Positions 35,088-42,901 of a DNA stretch of 64,000 bases are shown here, piece by piece; position 1 is the first letter of the stretch; each line of letters opens with the position of its first letter. The translations under genes and the position numbers were made by a program. This DNA is from Deltaproteobacteria bacterium (lineage in GTDB: Bacteria; Desulfobacterota; Desulfomonilia; UBA1062): positions 124,001-188,000 of the forward strand of contig JAHDOV010000006.1 of assembly GCA_018434685.1 (NCBI GenBank). The letters are read 5' to 3'. The notes under the pieces were generated by a model that saw only the letters and a program-made list of their open reading frames with translations, made no database searches and was not told the origin of the DNA.

Positions 35088-35516
35088 TTATTTTTCCTCC
35101 TTGTGCTGTTGCTGTTGTTGGGCGGCTGTCCAGGCAGCCCTGAAGACAGGGGAGAGGAGCTCGCTGAGGTCTTTTGCACCAGCCATGACCCGCGCGAGGC
35201 TCTCTGGGTCGATCTCGTTCAGCAGCGATTCCACAATGTCGGCCAGCAGTACGGGGGGAAATTTCTCCCTCACCTGAATGATAAGCTCATCCAGAGCCAG
35301 GATAACGGCGTTGGCCAGTGCAGGAAGAGCACCCACAATGGCAAGCGGCACCTCGACATCCGTACCGAGGATCGTGCGTACCAGCCTGGGGCTGTTCTGC
35401 GGGTCGATGTTCATGAGTACGAGACGCAGGCCTTCCTTGAAGGCGGGCTTGTCGAGGACTTCCTCGAGGATACGGTTATTGGAATCGATGATTCCTCTGC
35501 CTGTCTGTTCAGCCAT
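35088..35516 (-). CDS. Helical protein of the same unknown family (paralog 3 of 3)
   Basis: A 142-residue helical protein, the smallest of the three. It holds the shared repeat core (PALANAVILALDELIIQVRE, FPPVLLADIVESLLNEIDPE) and ends in a Gln-rich charged tail (AAQQQQQHKEEK). ATG 35516 has GAGGAG upstream; GTG 35531 is less likely. It is flanked by acyl-CoA dehydrogenase 2, which overlaps the longer frame, and by paralog 2. The equal domain in all three proteins suggests a heteromeric assembly. Confidence 0.75.
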   Translation of the reverse strand: MAEQTGRGIIDSNNRILEEVLDKPAFKEGLRLVLMNIDPQNSPRLVRTILGTDVEVPLAIVGALPALANAVILALDELIIQVREKFPPVLLADIVESLLNEIDPESLARVMAGAKDLSELLSPVFRAAWTAAQQQQQHKEEK

Positions 35517-35527
35517 GGCCTTTCTCC

Positions 35528-36802
35528 TCACAGGGTCTCGCAGTTGAAGAAATACCGGGCAGCCTCCATCTGACAGAGCTGCTTGCCGCCCATCCAGAGC
35601 TGGATGATCTTTATGTCGCGCCAGTGCTTCTCGATGTCCCAGTCCCGGTCCGCTCCGTAAGCGCCAAGTACATCCATGGCCTTGCCGAAGTTTTCTACTG
35701 CACGATCAGAGACAAAATCTTTGATGTTGCGGATCCTGCCCACAACGTCCTCCGAGACCAGAGGCTTGCCATAGGGTTTGTTGCGGCGGTCTCCTATCAT
35801 GGCTGCTTCGTGCCCGAGGATGCGGCAGATGTCTATATCGCCTGCAATCCTGCCGATGATGCCGGCTATGGCATCATTCTCCTTGAGGGGACGGTTGTTG
35901 TAGGTTCTGGTGGATACAAACTCATAGAGCCGCTCGTAGAGGTTCATCATGGCGCCGGTGAGGAACGCGCAGCTTGCCATCTGGCCGAAGGAGATAAGCT
36001 GATAAAAGGCCTTTGCGTCGTCTCCCGGGCCGTGGGCACGGTACCAGCTCGGCACGCGAACGTCCTCGAACCAGATATCGCCATTCTTGTCCGCTGCCAT
36101 ACCTGCCTTTTCATAGGCCCCGCCCTGGGTGACGCCGGGAAGGTCGGCAGGCACGAAGATAAAGGCAAAATCATCAGGATCGTTCGATCCTGGCTTCGTG
36201 GTGCACGGCACGCCGAAGAGTTTTGCTACCCCGCCTGAATTTGTCGGCCAGAGCTTGTGGCCGTTGATCACCCACTCGTCACCATCGAGCCGTGCAGTGG
36301 TGCGGATGGTCTTTCCGCCTAAAAGCCCGAGGTTTTCAATGTCTGAGCCGCCCTGGGGCTCTGTCATGGCATTGGCGGCAAAGACAGCCTTCTTGGTGTT
36401 GCAGAACATGGGGGCAAACTCCTTGATGAGCCTCTCATTCACAAAGGGGTCGATCATGATTACGAGCAGGGGCCAGAAGGTTACACACAGGGCTACTGCC
36501 ATGCCTGTATCCGCTCTGCCAAGCTCTTCACTGAGCATGTAGCCCATGCGGAATATATAATCGGACTGCGCCAGACCCCACCCGCCGTACTCCTGGGGGA
36601 AGAGGGATTTCTGGAGACCGAGCTCGCCCATGAGCTTGTCAAAGGCGGGTTCGATCAGATGGTGGTCCTTCCAGTCTTCGTCGTATTGACGGCGAAAAGG
36701 CATGACAGTCTCTTCCAGGTGCTTTCTGATCACGTTTCTGAAATGACGGTCGAATGGAGATATGTACTCCTCGGGCCGAGAAAAATCATTGAAATGTTTC
36801 AT
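35528..36802 (-). CDS. Acyl-CoA dehydrogenase-fold flavoprotein 2 (canonical catalytic Glu absent)
   Basis: A 424-residue ACAD. FAD/substrate segments are visible: FAANAMTEPQGGSDIENLG, INGHKLWPTNSGG, GQMASCAFLTGAMM and FGKAMDVLGAYGADRDWDIE. The C-terminal motif HWRDIKIIQLWMGG aligns with RDxKIxQIYEGT of standard enzymes, placing Met where the catalytic Glu should be. It ends ARYFFNCETL, very like its neighbour (ARFFYNCTEI). The two may form a heteromer. Dehydrogenation by another base, or an altered function, is possible. It starts 15 bases after ACAD 1. Confidence 0.9.
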   Translation of the reverse strand: MKHFNDFSRPEEYISPFDRHFRNVIRKHLEETVMPFRRQYDEDWKDHHLIEPAFDKLMGELGLQKSLFPQEYGGWGLAQSDYIFRMGYMLSEELGRADTGMAVALCVTFWPLLVIMIDPFVNERLIKEFAPMFCNTKKAVFAANAMTEPQGGSDIENLGLLGGKTIRTTARLDGDEWVINGHKLWPTNSGGVAKLFGVPCTTKPGSNDPDDFAFIFVPADLPGVTQGGAYEKAGMAADKNGDIWFEDVRVPSWYRAHGPGDDAKAFYQLISFGQMASCAFLTGAMMNLYERLYEFVSTRTYNNRPLKENDAIAGIIGRIAGDIDICRILGHEAAMIGDRRNKPYGKPLVSEDVVGRIRNIKDFVSDRAVENFGKAMDVLGAYGADRDWDIEKHWRDIKIIQLWMGGKQLCQMEAARYFFNCETL

Positions 36803-36817
36803 GATATCATCCTCTTC

Positions 36818-38056
36818 TCATATCTCAGTGCAGTTGTAGAAGAAACGGGCCGTGTCCATCTTCACCGGCGCCTCGGCGCCAACGCCGCACAGGAGAGACT
36901 GGATGGTCTTGATGTCCCGCCAGTGCTTTTCTGCGTGCCATTCCTTGGCATAGCCGGCTGAACCCATGAGCTCCAGGCCGCGATTGATCGCCCTCATGAC
37001 TGCCTGTTGGACCCGGCTTCCGATCATTTCCGAGAACGTGAAGGCCCTCCTGCCATTACTATCCCAGTGATCGGGCCTCGACAGGAGGTGTGCGAGGTCG
37101 AACAGGAGGATCTTTGCCAGTGCTGTTTCCTCTGCCACATCTGCCAGGACCGATGCACACAGCGGGTTTTCCTTGAGCGTGATGCCGCCTTTGATCACAC
37201 GGGTCTCGCTCCAGTCGGCCAGGATCTCGAAGAAGTTTGCACCGGCACCGATGCTCACTGCGCCGAGCAGCAGGTTGAGCCAGGTATAGAGTTCCTCCAC
37301 CACGCCGTCGCGGTCGATCACGTTCTCCTTCGGGATGGCAACAGCATCGAAGGTTATTTCAGCGTTCTCGCAGGCATTCAGTCCGGTGGTTTTGATCGAA
37401 GGCCCCCTCCTTATACCCTGGGCATCGCCAGGGACCATGGCGAGACACGGCGTGCCCTTCTTCCCTGCGCATACCACACAGAACAGGTCTGCCATGCTGC
37501 CGCCGGACAGCGGCCTCAGATCCGTGCCGGAGATGGTGTATCCCCCCTTTGTGGCCTTGGCCTCTGCACCGATTGAACGGCCGAGAAACAGGGGCGTTTC
37601 CTGCCCGGCCCTGCCGGGACCCGGCAGGATCAGGACGGGATTCTTTATTTCATCGGATACATACAGGGGCGAGAGCGTACCACAGAGTTTCTTGTTCAGG
37701 TTGTGTGTCATGGCGATCGTTGCAAAGAGTGCATACTTCATTGCGAGCAAAACGCCGATAGCAGCATCAGCCCTGCCGATCTCGGACAGGACACCGGTGA
37801 TGCCCGGTGCATTGGTGTGGGTGTCCCATCCGAATCCGCCGTATTCTTCCGGCAGAGTGAGCCACTGCAGGCCGATTGTCAGGTGGAGCTTTTTTCTTGC
37901 CTCGACAAAGAGGGTTGAATAGTTCTCCCGGTATTCCATCCTCTTCGAAAGGATCTCTTTTTCGGCCCACTGCCGCACGAGCACGACCACACTCTTGGTT
38001 TCTTCATCAACCAACTGCCGTGGAAGAATGAAGAGTTCCTCCAGGTTCTTACCCAT
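36818..38056 (-). CDS. Acyl-CoA dehydrogenase-fold flavoprotein 1 (canonical catalytic Glu absent)
   Basis: A 412-residue divergent ACAD. N-terminal helical domain with LTLPEEYGGFGWD, a middle beta domain with ISGTDLRPLSGGSMADLFCV, and a C-terminal domain with LGAVSIGAGANFFEIL and GLELMGSAGYAKEWHAEKHW. RDIKTIQSLLCGVG replaces RDxKIxQIYEGT, so the Glu position is Leu. The typical MTEPxAGSD segment is also lost (PGPGRAGQETP). ATG 38056 has GGGAGGAG. It is the first gene of the long minus-strand run, directly behind the candidate TetR operator. Confidence 0.88.
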   Translation of the reverse strand: MGKNLEELFILPRQLVDEETKSVVVLVRQWAEKEILSKRMEYRENYSTLFVEARKKLHLTIGLQWLTLPEEYGGFGWDTHTNAPGITGVLSEIGRADAAIGVLLAMKYALFATIAMTHNLNKKLCGTLSPLYVSDEIKNPVLILPGPGRAGQETPLFLGRSIGAEAKATKGGYTISGTDLRPLSGGSMADLFCVVCAGKKGTPCLAMVPGDAQGIRRGPSIKTTGLNACENAEITFDAVAIPKENVIDRDGVVEELYTWLNLLLGAVSIGAGANFFEILADWSETRVIKGGITLKENPLCASVLADVAEETALAKILLFDLAHLLSRPDHWDSNGRRAFTFSEMIGSRVQQAVMRAINRGLELMGSAGYAKEWHAEKHWRDIKTIQSLLCGVGAEAPVKMDTARFFYNCTEI

Positions 38057-38249
38057 AGCTCCTCCCAATAGTCAGGCACACAACCCAGGTAGCGGGTCCG
38101 CCCTTAGTTCATGTCCGCAGCTCAGATACTTTCTGCAAAGGGAAGGAGAGGATGATACTGTCTTCAGTGATGATACCGGTCATCAGCTGTCGTGTCGAAC
38201 AAGGCACTCCCCCCATAACCCCCCGCAAGGTAAATAACATCAATTATCA

Positions 38250-38273
38250 TAATGAAAGTTCATTACCATTCAT
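38250..38273 (-). promoter_or_regulatory. Candidate TetR operator upstream of the acyl-CoA locus
   Basis: In the AT-rich gap between ACAD 1 (start 38056) and the TetR gene that follows it on the map (38373), a perfect 7+2+7 palindrome, TAATGAAAGTTCATTA, lies at 38250-38265. It is followed at 38268-38273 by another ATTCAT half-site. Symmetry, size and position fit a TetR-dimer site, possibly for two overlapping dimers. Repression by the TetR proteins at 38373 and 33690 is inferred. Confidence 0.6.
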
Positions 38274-38372
38274 AAAATATAATTACTGTCTGTCGGTTGT
38301 CAAGATGAAATTGTAAAAATATGAACAGTCATACGCATCGGGAACAGCGCTGCCTGAGCGGAAGAGGGACTT

Positions 38373-39035
38373 CTACTCGGCGGATTGTGCCTCAACGGCT
38401 TCAAGGGCCTTCCTGCCTTCCTCGGTGAGGTAGGCCTCGAACATGGCAAGGATCATCTTTATCAGGTTGGCAATGATCTCTTCACGCGGGTACTTCTTCT
38501 CCATCAGGTACATGTGGATGAGCTGGAGAGACATGCCGATGGCAGCAGTGCCGAACAGCATGGGGTCGATCCCCTCGATGACCCCGTCGTTGATCCAGCG
38601 CTCGAGGTCCTCGCCGGCATCCTGGGCAAAGCCCTGGAAATACCTCCACACGCTCACGTCCATGTCCATGTCCACCCCGAAGCTCCCCCTCAGGATCATG
38701 AGGAGCTGCTGGGGATTGTCGTCCACGTAGTCGAAGACGGCGTTGAACGTGTCCATGAGGGTCCTGGTCCTGGCCTCGTGGCTCCAGATATCGATAGGCT
38801 CGCGCATGAGTTTGACGGTTACCCGGAGACTCTCGAGGCTGTCCAGGGTGATCTGCTCAAAGAGGTCTCTCTTGTCCTTGAAGTGATTATAGAACGTGCC
38901 GGCAGACATGCCGACAGACTTGACGATGTCCATGACCTGCGTGTTGTGATAGCCAAACTTGCTGAAGAGTTCACAGGCAGCAGTGACGATCTTTGTGCGA
39001 GTCTCTTCTTTTCTCTTTTCCGACCCCTTGGACAT
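38373..39035 (-). CDS. TetR/AcrR family transcriptional regulator, copy 1
   Basis: A 220-residue TetR protein with HTH CELFSKFGYHNTQVMDIVKS then VGMSAGTFYNHFKDKRDLFE, and an all-helical ligand domain (LRGSFGVDMDMDVSVWRYFQ). It is similar end to end to the regulator at 33690, including the SFGVD and VWRY blocks, so they are paralogs. The gene reads toward the acyl-CoA operon and is separated from it by about 300 bases containing a palindrome. It probably senses an acyl-CoA or related acid. Confidence 0.93.
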   Translation of the reverse strand: MSKGSEKRKEETRTKIVTAACELFSKFGYHNTQVMDIVKSVGMSAGTFYNHFKDKRDLFEQITLDSLESLRVTVKLMREPIDIWSHEARTRTLMDTFNAVFDYVDDNPQQLLMILRGSFGVDMDMDVSVWRYFQGFAQDAGEDLERWINDGVIEGIDPMLFGTAAIGMSLQLIHMYLMEKKYPREEIIANLIKMILAMFEAYLTEEGRKALEAVEAQSAE

Positions 39036-39461
39036 TCAGCGTTCCCTTGTTTTACTGCCAGGATATGTTCCTTATTTATTATGTCGCACAAGCCCATATG
39101 TCAAGAAAATACTGGCTTTCTGAGGTGTTGCAGCCGTGTGTGGGCGCATTTTCCGATGTGTCGGGCAATGATTGCGGCCATGCGGGAGTATACGTATTAA
39201 AGAAAGACCTTGTCATGAAGGGACCATATAGAGAGACGTATCTGTGTTTCCAGGAGAGAATGCCGCTTTGGATTTATGAAAGTCCCGCTTCATCCTGGAT
39301 GGTTCTCTTTGGGGGCTGACCAGGGTACCAGACAGGATGGGGCCTCGGTTTTCGTTGCGTGGAAAGATTTTAACCTATGGACTGTACAGTGAATTTGTGT
39401 TACTCGTTTTTTGAACACACCGGATTTAAAACGCTACTTATCACATAAGGGGAGGAAATCT
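39036..39461. other. Intergenic region between divergent TetR and amino acid transporter genes
   Basis: A stretch of 426 bases with no convincing gene. It must hold the promoters for the TetR gene (minus) and the amino acid ABC operon (plus). A frame of 108 codons at 38993-39319 overlaps the TetR start and has no family features. I do not see a clear promoter pair or palindrome. Confidence 0.6.
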
Positions 39462-40223
39462 ATGAGGAAAGTGTTTCTGGTAACGTTGTTTCTGTTGATC
39501 GGTCTGACCTTGACCGGAATCGTGCCGTCACAGGTCCTTGCCGCTGATGACATGAAGACCATAGTCGTGGCAACGGATGCCACCTGGCCGCCCATGGAAA
39601 TGGTCGACAAAGACAAGAACATCATCGGCTATGATATTGACTTCATGAATGCAGTGGCAAAAGAGGCAGGGTTCAAGGTTGAGTTCAAGAACACCGCCTG
39701 GGACGGAATTTTCGGCGGTCTGGATCTCGGCAAGTACGATGCAGTGATCTCTTCGGTCACCATCACCGAAGAGCGGATGAAGACCTTTGATTTTTCCTTG
39801 CCATACATCAATGCCGGCCAGGTTCTCACCGTACCGAAGGACCTGGAAGGGGTAAAATCTCTGGCAGACATGAAGGGTAAGAAGGTCGGCGCCCAGATCG
39901 GCACCACGGGTGCCATGGAAGTGAAAAAGGTCGAAGGCGTGGAGCCCAAGAACTATGACGAGATCGGCCTTGCATTCGAGGATATGGCTTCCGGCAGAAT
40001 CCAGGGCGTTGTCTGTGATACCCCGGTTGCTGCAGACTATGCGCTTCAGCGTGCAGAGTACAAGGCAAAGTTCCAGATCGTGGGCGATCCTTTCACCGAA
40101 GAGAGTTATGGCGTCGTGGTGAAGAAGGGCAACGCCGAACTGGTGGAGCTCATCAACAAGGGAATCAAGGCTGTACAGGCAAAAGGAATCGATAAAGAGC
40201 TCGAAAACAAGTGGCTGAGATAA
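39462..40223 (+). CDS. Polar amino acid ABC transporter substrate-binding protein
   Basis: A 253-residue SBP_bac_3 protein with a signal peptide (VFLVTLFLLIGLTLTGIVPS, cleavage near QVLAAD). Typical motifs: VVATDATWPPMEMVD, IIGYDIDFMNAVAKEAGFKV, AWDGIFGGLDLGKYDAVISS, TITEERMKTFDFSLPY and VGAQIGTTGAME. It binds a polar amino acid, such as glutamine or arginine, in the periplasm. ATG 39462 has GGGGAGG; ATG-like 39411 is upstream without a site. First gene of a three-gene operon; its end overlaps the permease by 13 bases. Confidence 0.95.
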   Translation: MRKVFLVTLFLLIGLTLTGIVPSQVLAADDMKTIVVATDATWPPMEMVDKDKNIIGYDIDFMNAVAKEAGFKVEFKNTAWDGIFGGLDLGKYDAVISSVTITEERMKTFDFSLPYINAGQVLTVPKDLEGVKSLADMKGKKVGAQIGTTGAMEVKKVEGVEPKNYDEIGLAFEDMASGRIQGVVCDTPVAADYALQRAEYKAKFQIVGDPFTEESYGVVVKKGNAELVELINKGIKAVQAKGIDKELENKWLR

Positions 40224-41020
40224 CAAAGACACCAAAAGATAAAGAAAAGAAGAAAGTATCTATCGAGGTCGGGGATGGCGCTGCCATCCCCTCAAAAGAG
40301 GACAGAGGCCTCTTTACTGCCTGGAGGGTGGCCTTCTTCGGCGCCATCGGCATCGTGATATACCTCGCCGTCTTCAAGCCGGACCCCTACCTGGATATCA
40401 TGAAGTTCGTGCCGGACGGGATACTGGTCACCTTTGAAGTAACCGTTCTGTCCATACTGCTGGCCCTGGTGATAGGATTGTTCACCGGCCTTGGCCGGAT
40501 CTCGAAAAACCCCATCATCAACGGCATTGCCTCACTCTATGTCGAGGTGATCAGGGGGATACCCCTTCTGGTTCAGCTGTTTTACATCTACTTCGCCCTG
40601 GGCCGTATTATCCAGATGCCGCCCCTGCCGAGCGCGATCATGGCCATGGGTATCTGCTACGGTGCATACATGGGTGAGATATTCAGGGCGGGAATCCAGT
40701 CCATCCCCAAGGGACAGGCAGAGGCTGCCCGCTCTCTGGGTATGTCGTCAGGCCAGTCCATGTACCACGTCATCCTGCCCCAGGCATTCAAGACCATTCT
40801 GCCGCCGGTGGGGAACGAGTTTGTTGCACTGCTCAAGGATTCTTCCCTGGTCTCGATCCTTGCGGTTGCCGATCTGCTGCGCAGGGGAAGAGAGTTTGCC
40901 GCCGAGAGCTTCACCTATTTTGAAACCTACACGGTTGTGGCCCTGGTCTACCTCATCATCACCCTGTTCCTGTCAAAGCTCATAAGCATCATGGAGGAGA
41001 AGATCGGTGCAGAATCATAA
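40211..41020 (+). CDS. Polar amino acid ABC transporter permease
   Basis: A 269-residue HisMQ-type permease. The cytoplasmic N-terminus is Lys-rich ([20 protein letters not shown]), followed by five or six helices. The EAA loop is [19 protein letters not shown], then [40 protein letters not shown] is the family hallmark. The start is GTG 40211 inside the end of the binding protein gene, indicating coupled translation. It overlaps the ATPase gene by 14 bases. Confidence 0.94.
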   Translation: MAEITKTPKDKEKKKVSIEVGDGAAIPSKEDRGLFTAWRVAFFGAIGIVIYLAVFKPDPYLDIMKFVPDGILVTFEVTVLSILLALVIGLFTGLGRISKNPIINGIASLYVEVIRGIPLLVQLFYIYFALGRIIQMPPLPSAIMAMGICYGAYMGEIFRAGIQSIPKGQAEAARSLGMSSGQSMYHVILPQAFKTILPPVGNEFVALLKDSSLVSILAVADLLRRGREFAAESFTYFETYTVVALVYLIITLFLSKLISIMEEKIGAES

Positions 41021-41753
41021 CCGCCGTAAAATGGTTGAGATACAAGGGGTGGTGAAGTTTTTCGGCACCCTAAAGGCCCTGGATAACGTTTCCCTCGATG
41101 TCTATGACGGTGAAAAGGTGGTCATTATCGGCCCCTCGGGCTCAGGCAAGAGCACGCTTCTGCGCTCCATCAACAAGCTCGAGGAGGTCAATGCCGGCAG
41201 CATCGTGGTAGACGGTTTCGAGATCCACGACCCCAAGGTCAACATCAACAAGGTGCGCGAAGAGGTGGGCATGGTCTTTCAGCAGTTCAACGTATTCCCG
41301 CACAAGACCGTGCTCCAGAATCTAACGCTGGCCCAGGTTGTCGTGAGAAAGCGTTCCAAGGAAGAATCGGAAAAGATCGCACAGGGACTCCTGAAAAAGG
41401 TGGGCATCCTGGAAAAGGCACATGAATATCCCACCAAGCTCTCCGGCGGTCAACAGCAGCGGGTGGCAATTGCCAGGGCACTTGCCATGCAGCCCAAGCT
41501 CATGCTCTTTGACGAGCCGACCTCTGCGCTCGATCCGGAGATGATCGGCGAGGTGCTCGACGTTATGGTGAACCTCGCCAAAGAGGGCATGACCATGATC
41601 GTTGTCACCCACGAGATGGGCTTTGCCCGCGAGGTGGCAGACCGTGTCATCTTCATGGACGAAGGACGGATCCTGGAAGAGGGCTCACCCGAGCATTTCT
41701 TCAAAAACCCCACCCACGAACGCACCCAGCAGTTCATGAGACAGATTCTTTAA
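41007..41753 (+). CDS. Polar amino acid ABC transporter ATPase (GlnQ type)
   Basis: A 248-residue ABC ATPase with Walker [15 protein letters not shown]-loop [17 protein letters not shown], signature [15 protein letters not shown], Walker [15 protein letters not shown] and switch His [12 protein letters not shown]. This set is characteristic of GlnQ/HisP ATPases. GTG 41007 has GGAGGAG seven bases upstream; the ATG at 41031 has none. It powers uptake through the adjacent permease. Confidence 0.95.
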   Translation: MQNHNRRKMVEIQGVVKFFGTLKALDNVSLDVYDGEKVVIIGPSGSGKSTLLRSINKLEEVNAGSIVVDGFEIHDPKVNINKVREEVGMVFQQFNVFPHKTVLQNLTLAQVVVRKRSKEESEKIAQGLLKKVGILEKAHEYPTKLSGGQQQRVAIARALAMQPKLMLFDEPTSALDPEMIGEVLDVMVNLAKEGMTMIVVTHEMGFAREVADRVIFMDEGRILEEGSPEHFFKNPTHERTQQFMRQIL

Positions 41754-41761
41754 AGGCTCAA

Positions 41762-41779
41762 CTGGGTTCGAGAACCCAG
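41762..41779. other. Short palindrome after the amino acid transporter operon
   Basis: CTGGGTTC (41762-41769) and GAACCCAG (41772-41779) form a perfect inverted repeat nine bases after the ATPase stop. No T-run follows, so it may slow or process the transcript rather than terminate it. Confidence 0.45.
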
Positions 41780-41897
41780 GCAGGACGAGCACGTGGGTTC
41801 GGGATTTAAGGCAGAAGGAAGTTCGAGCAGGTTAGCCCCGGATCCCAGGCAGAAAGTTTCTTTTTGACAAGACTGCTCGAGATGTAAGCCGGTTCAG

Positions 41898-42020
41898 GGT
41901 ATAAGGTACAAGGTTTATGGTTTTTCCTTCCTTATACCCTATACCTCGGACCATATACCTGATATCAAGTAGTTAAGACCTTATACCTTGCACCTTGTAC
42001 CTTATACCTGTTTTTTAATC
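41898..42020 (+). repeat. Inverted/direct repeat tract ending in a T-run
   Basis: A 17-bp perfect inverted repeat, GGTATAAGGTACAAGGT at 41898-41914 with its complement at 41992-42008, encloses further copies of the same words: CCTTATACCC 41930-41939 can pair with GGGTATAAGG 41897-41906, and ACCATATACC and ACCTTATACC occur between. The right arm is followed by TGTTTTTTAATC. It may act as the terminator of the transporter operon, and it looks like an intergenic repeat family. The tract fills most of the 314 bases between the operon and tRNA-Thr. Confidence 0.65.
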
Positions 42021-42028
42021 ATAATCCA

Positions 42029-42058
42029 TTGACAATACGCTGTATCTGTGGCTAATAA
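42029..42058 (+). promoter_or_regulatory. Promoter of tRNA-Thr
   Basis: -35 TTGACA at 42029-42034 and -10 TAATAA at 42053-42058 with an 18-base spacer, ending ten bases before the mature tRNA 5' end. The short distance fits a tRNA promoter. Confidence 0.65.
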
Positions 42059-42067
42059 ATCACCTGT

Positions 42068-42139
42068 GCCAGCGTAGCTCAGTGGTAGAGCAGCTGATTC
42101 GTAATCAGCAGGTCAAGGGTTCAACCCCCTTCGCTGGCT
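42068..42139 (+). tRNA. tRNA-Thr (anticodon CGT)
   Basis: A 72-nt cloverleaf with acceptor stem GCCAGCG/CGCTGGC, D-loop AGCTCAGTGGTAGAGC, anticodon stem GCTGA/TCAGC enclosing TTCGTAA (anticodon CGT at 42100-42102, reading ACG), and T-arm GGGTTCAACCCC. The discriminator base is T and CCA is not encoded. All arms pair fully. Confidence 0.96.
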
Positions 42140-42259
42140 CTTTTCCTGTTCTTCGATTGCCCGGGAATATTCATGAGGGACGACGGGAGAAGAGCAGAGA
42201 GACAACCCCTTCCCCTCGTAAACACCTCTGGGGTACAAAACATCTGATTGGAGAAAGAT

Positions 42260-42625
42260 ATGAAGATCGCACTGCCTACGAGCGGAAACATGGTTGATGG
42301 GCATTTCGGGCACTGTGAACATTTTACCGTGATCACGGTGGACGACCAGAAAAAGATCGTGAACCAGGAGATTGTCCAGCCTCCGGCGGGCTGCGGCTGT
42401 AAGACCAACATCGTGGGTACACTGGCTGGAATGGGAGTAACCGTGATGCTTGCCGGCAACATGGGCGGCGGAGCGGTCAATGTGCTGACCTCCTACGGGA
42501 TCAAGGTGGTCCGCGGCTGCAGCGGCGATGTGCGCACCGTGGTCGAGGCATGGCTCGCAGGTTCGCTGAGCGACTCCGGATCGTCATGCGCCGCCCACGA
42601 CGGGTGCGGTGAACATCACCACTAG
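42260..42625 (+). CDS. NifX/NafY-type dinitrogenase iron-molybdenum cofactor-binding family protein
   Basis: A 121-residue protein of the Nitro_FeMo-Co fold: KIALPTSGNMVDGHFGHCEH, then FTVITVDDQKKIV, PPAGCGCKTNIVGTLAGMGV, LAGNMGGGAVNVL and IKVVRGCSGDVRTVVEAWLAG. The tail is Cys/His-rich (CAAHDGCGEHHH) and could bind metal. No nitrogenase gene is nearby; many such proteins in anaerobes are metal-cluster carriers of unknown target. ATG 42260 has GGAG 7-10 bases upstream. Confidence 0.88.
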   Translation: MKIALPTSGNMVDGHFGHCEHFTVITVDDQKKIVNQEIVQPPAGCGCKTNIVGTLAGMGVTVMLAGNMGGGAVNVLTSYGIKVVRGCSGDVRTVVEAWLAGSLSDSGSSCAAHDGCGEHHH

Positions 42626-42739
42626 AATCTCCCTCAAATAATCGGGCACGGGGTTTGTAGCTGCCGGTTCAGGGGCCTGTGAGTTATGCTGCAACCTCCG
42701 AACCCGATTGACCGTACAAGCCAGGATTATTAGCCGGCC

Positions 42740-42901
42740 TCAGAACCTGTGGGAATACCCGAAGAATACCCTGTTGCGACCGATACCCACCATGGGCACG
42801 CCCTTCTTGTCCGGAGCCAGGCCCAGGAAGAAACTGTGGGCGAAGGAGCACCTGACGTAATCCTCAGAGATGCCGGCGATCACCTCTATGACGCCGGCTC
42901 G
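42740..42901 (-). pseudogene. Possible gene remnant in frame behind the GIY-YIG stop
   Basis: On the minus strand, the frame directly after the GIY-YIG stop codon stays open for about 53 codons to TGA at 42740-42742. It reads like real protein (GVIEVIAGISEDYVRCSFAH, then GLAPDKKGVPMVGIGRNRVF) but has no usable start. It is either the 3' end of a decayed gene or a chance open frame. I do not recognise the family. Confidence 0.3.

Noticed and set aside
41898-42008. CRISPR-like repeat array
   Set aside because: The words are inverted and irregularly spaced, with no unique spacers of constant length and no cas genes.
42260-42625. Evidence for nitrogen fixation from the NifX/NafY-type gene
   Set aside because: No nifHDKENB genes nearby; stand-alone members of this family are common in non-diazotrophic anaerobes.
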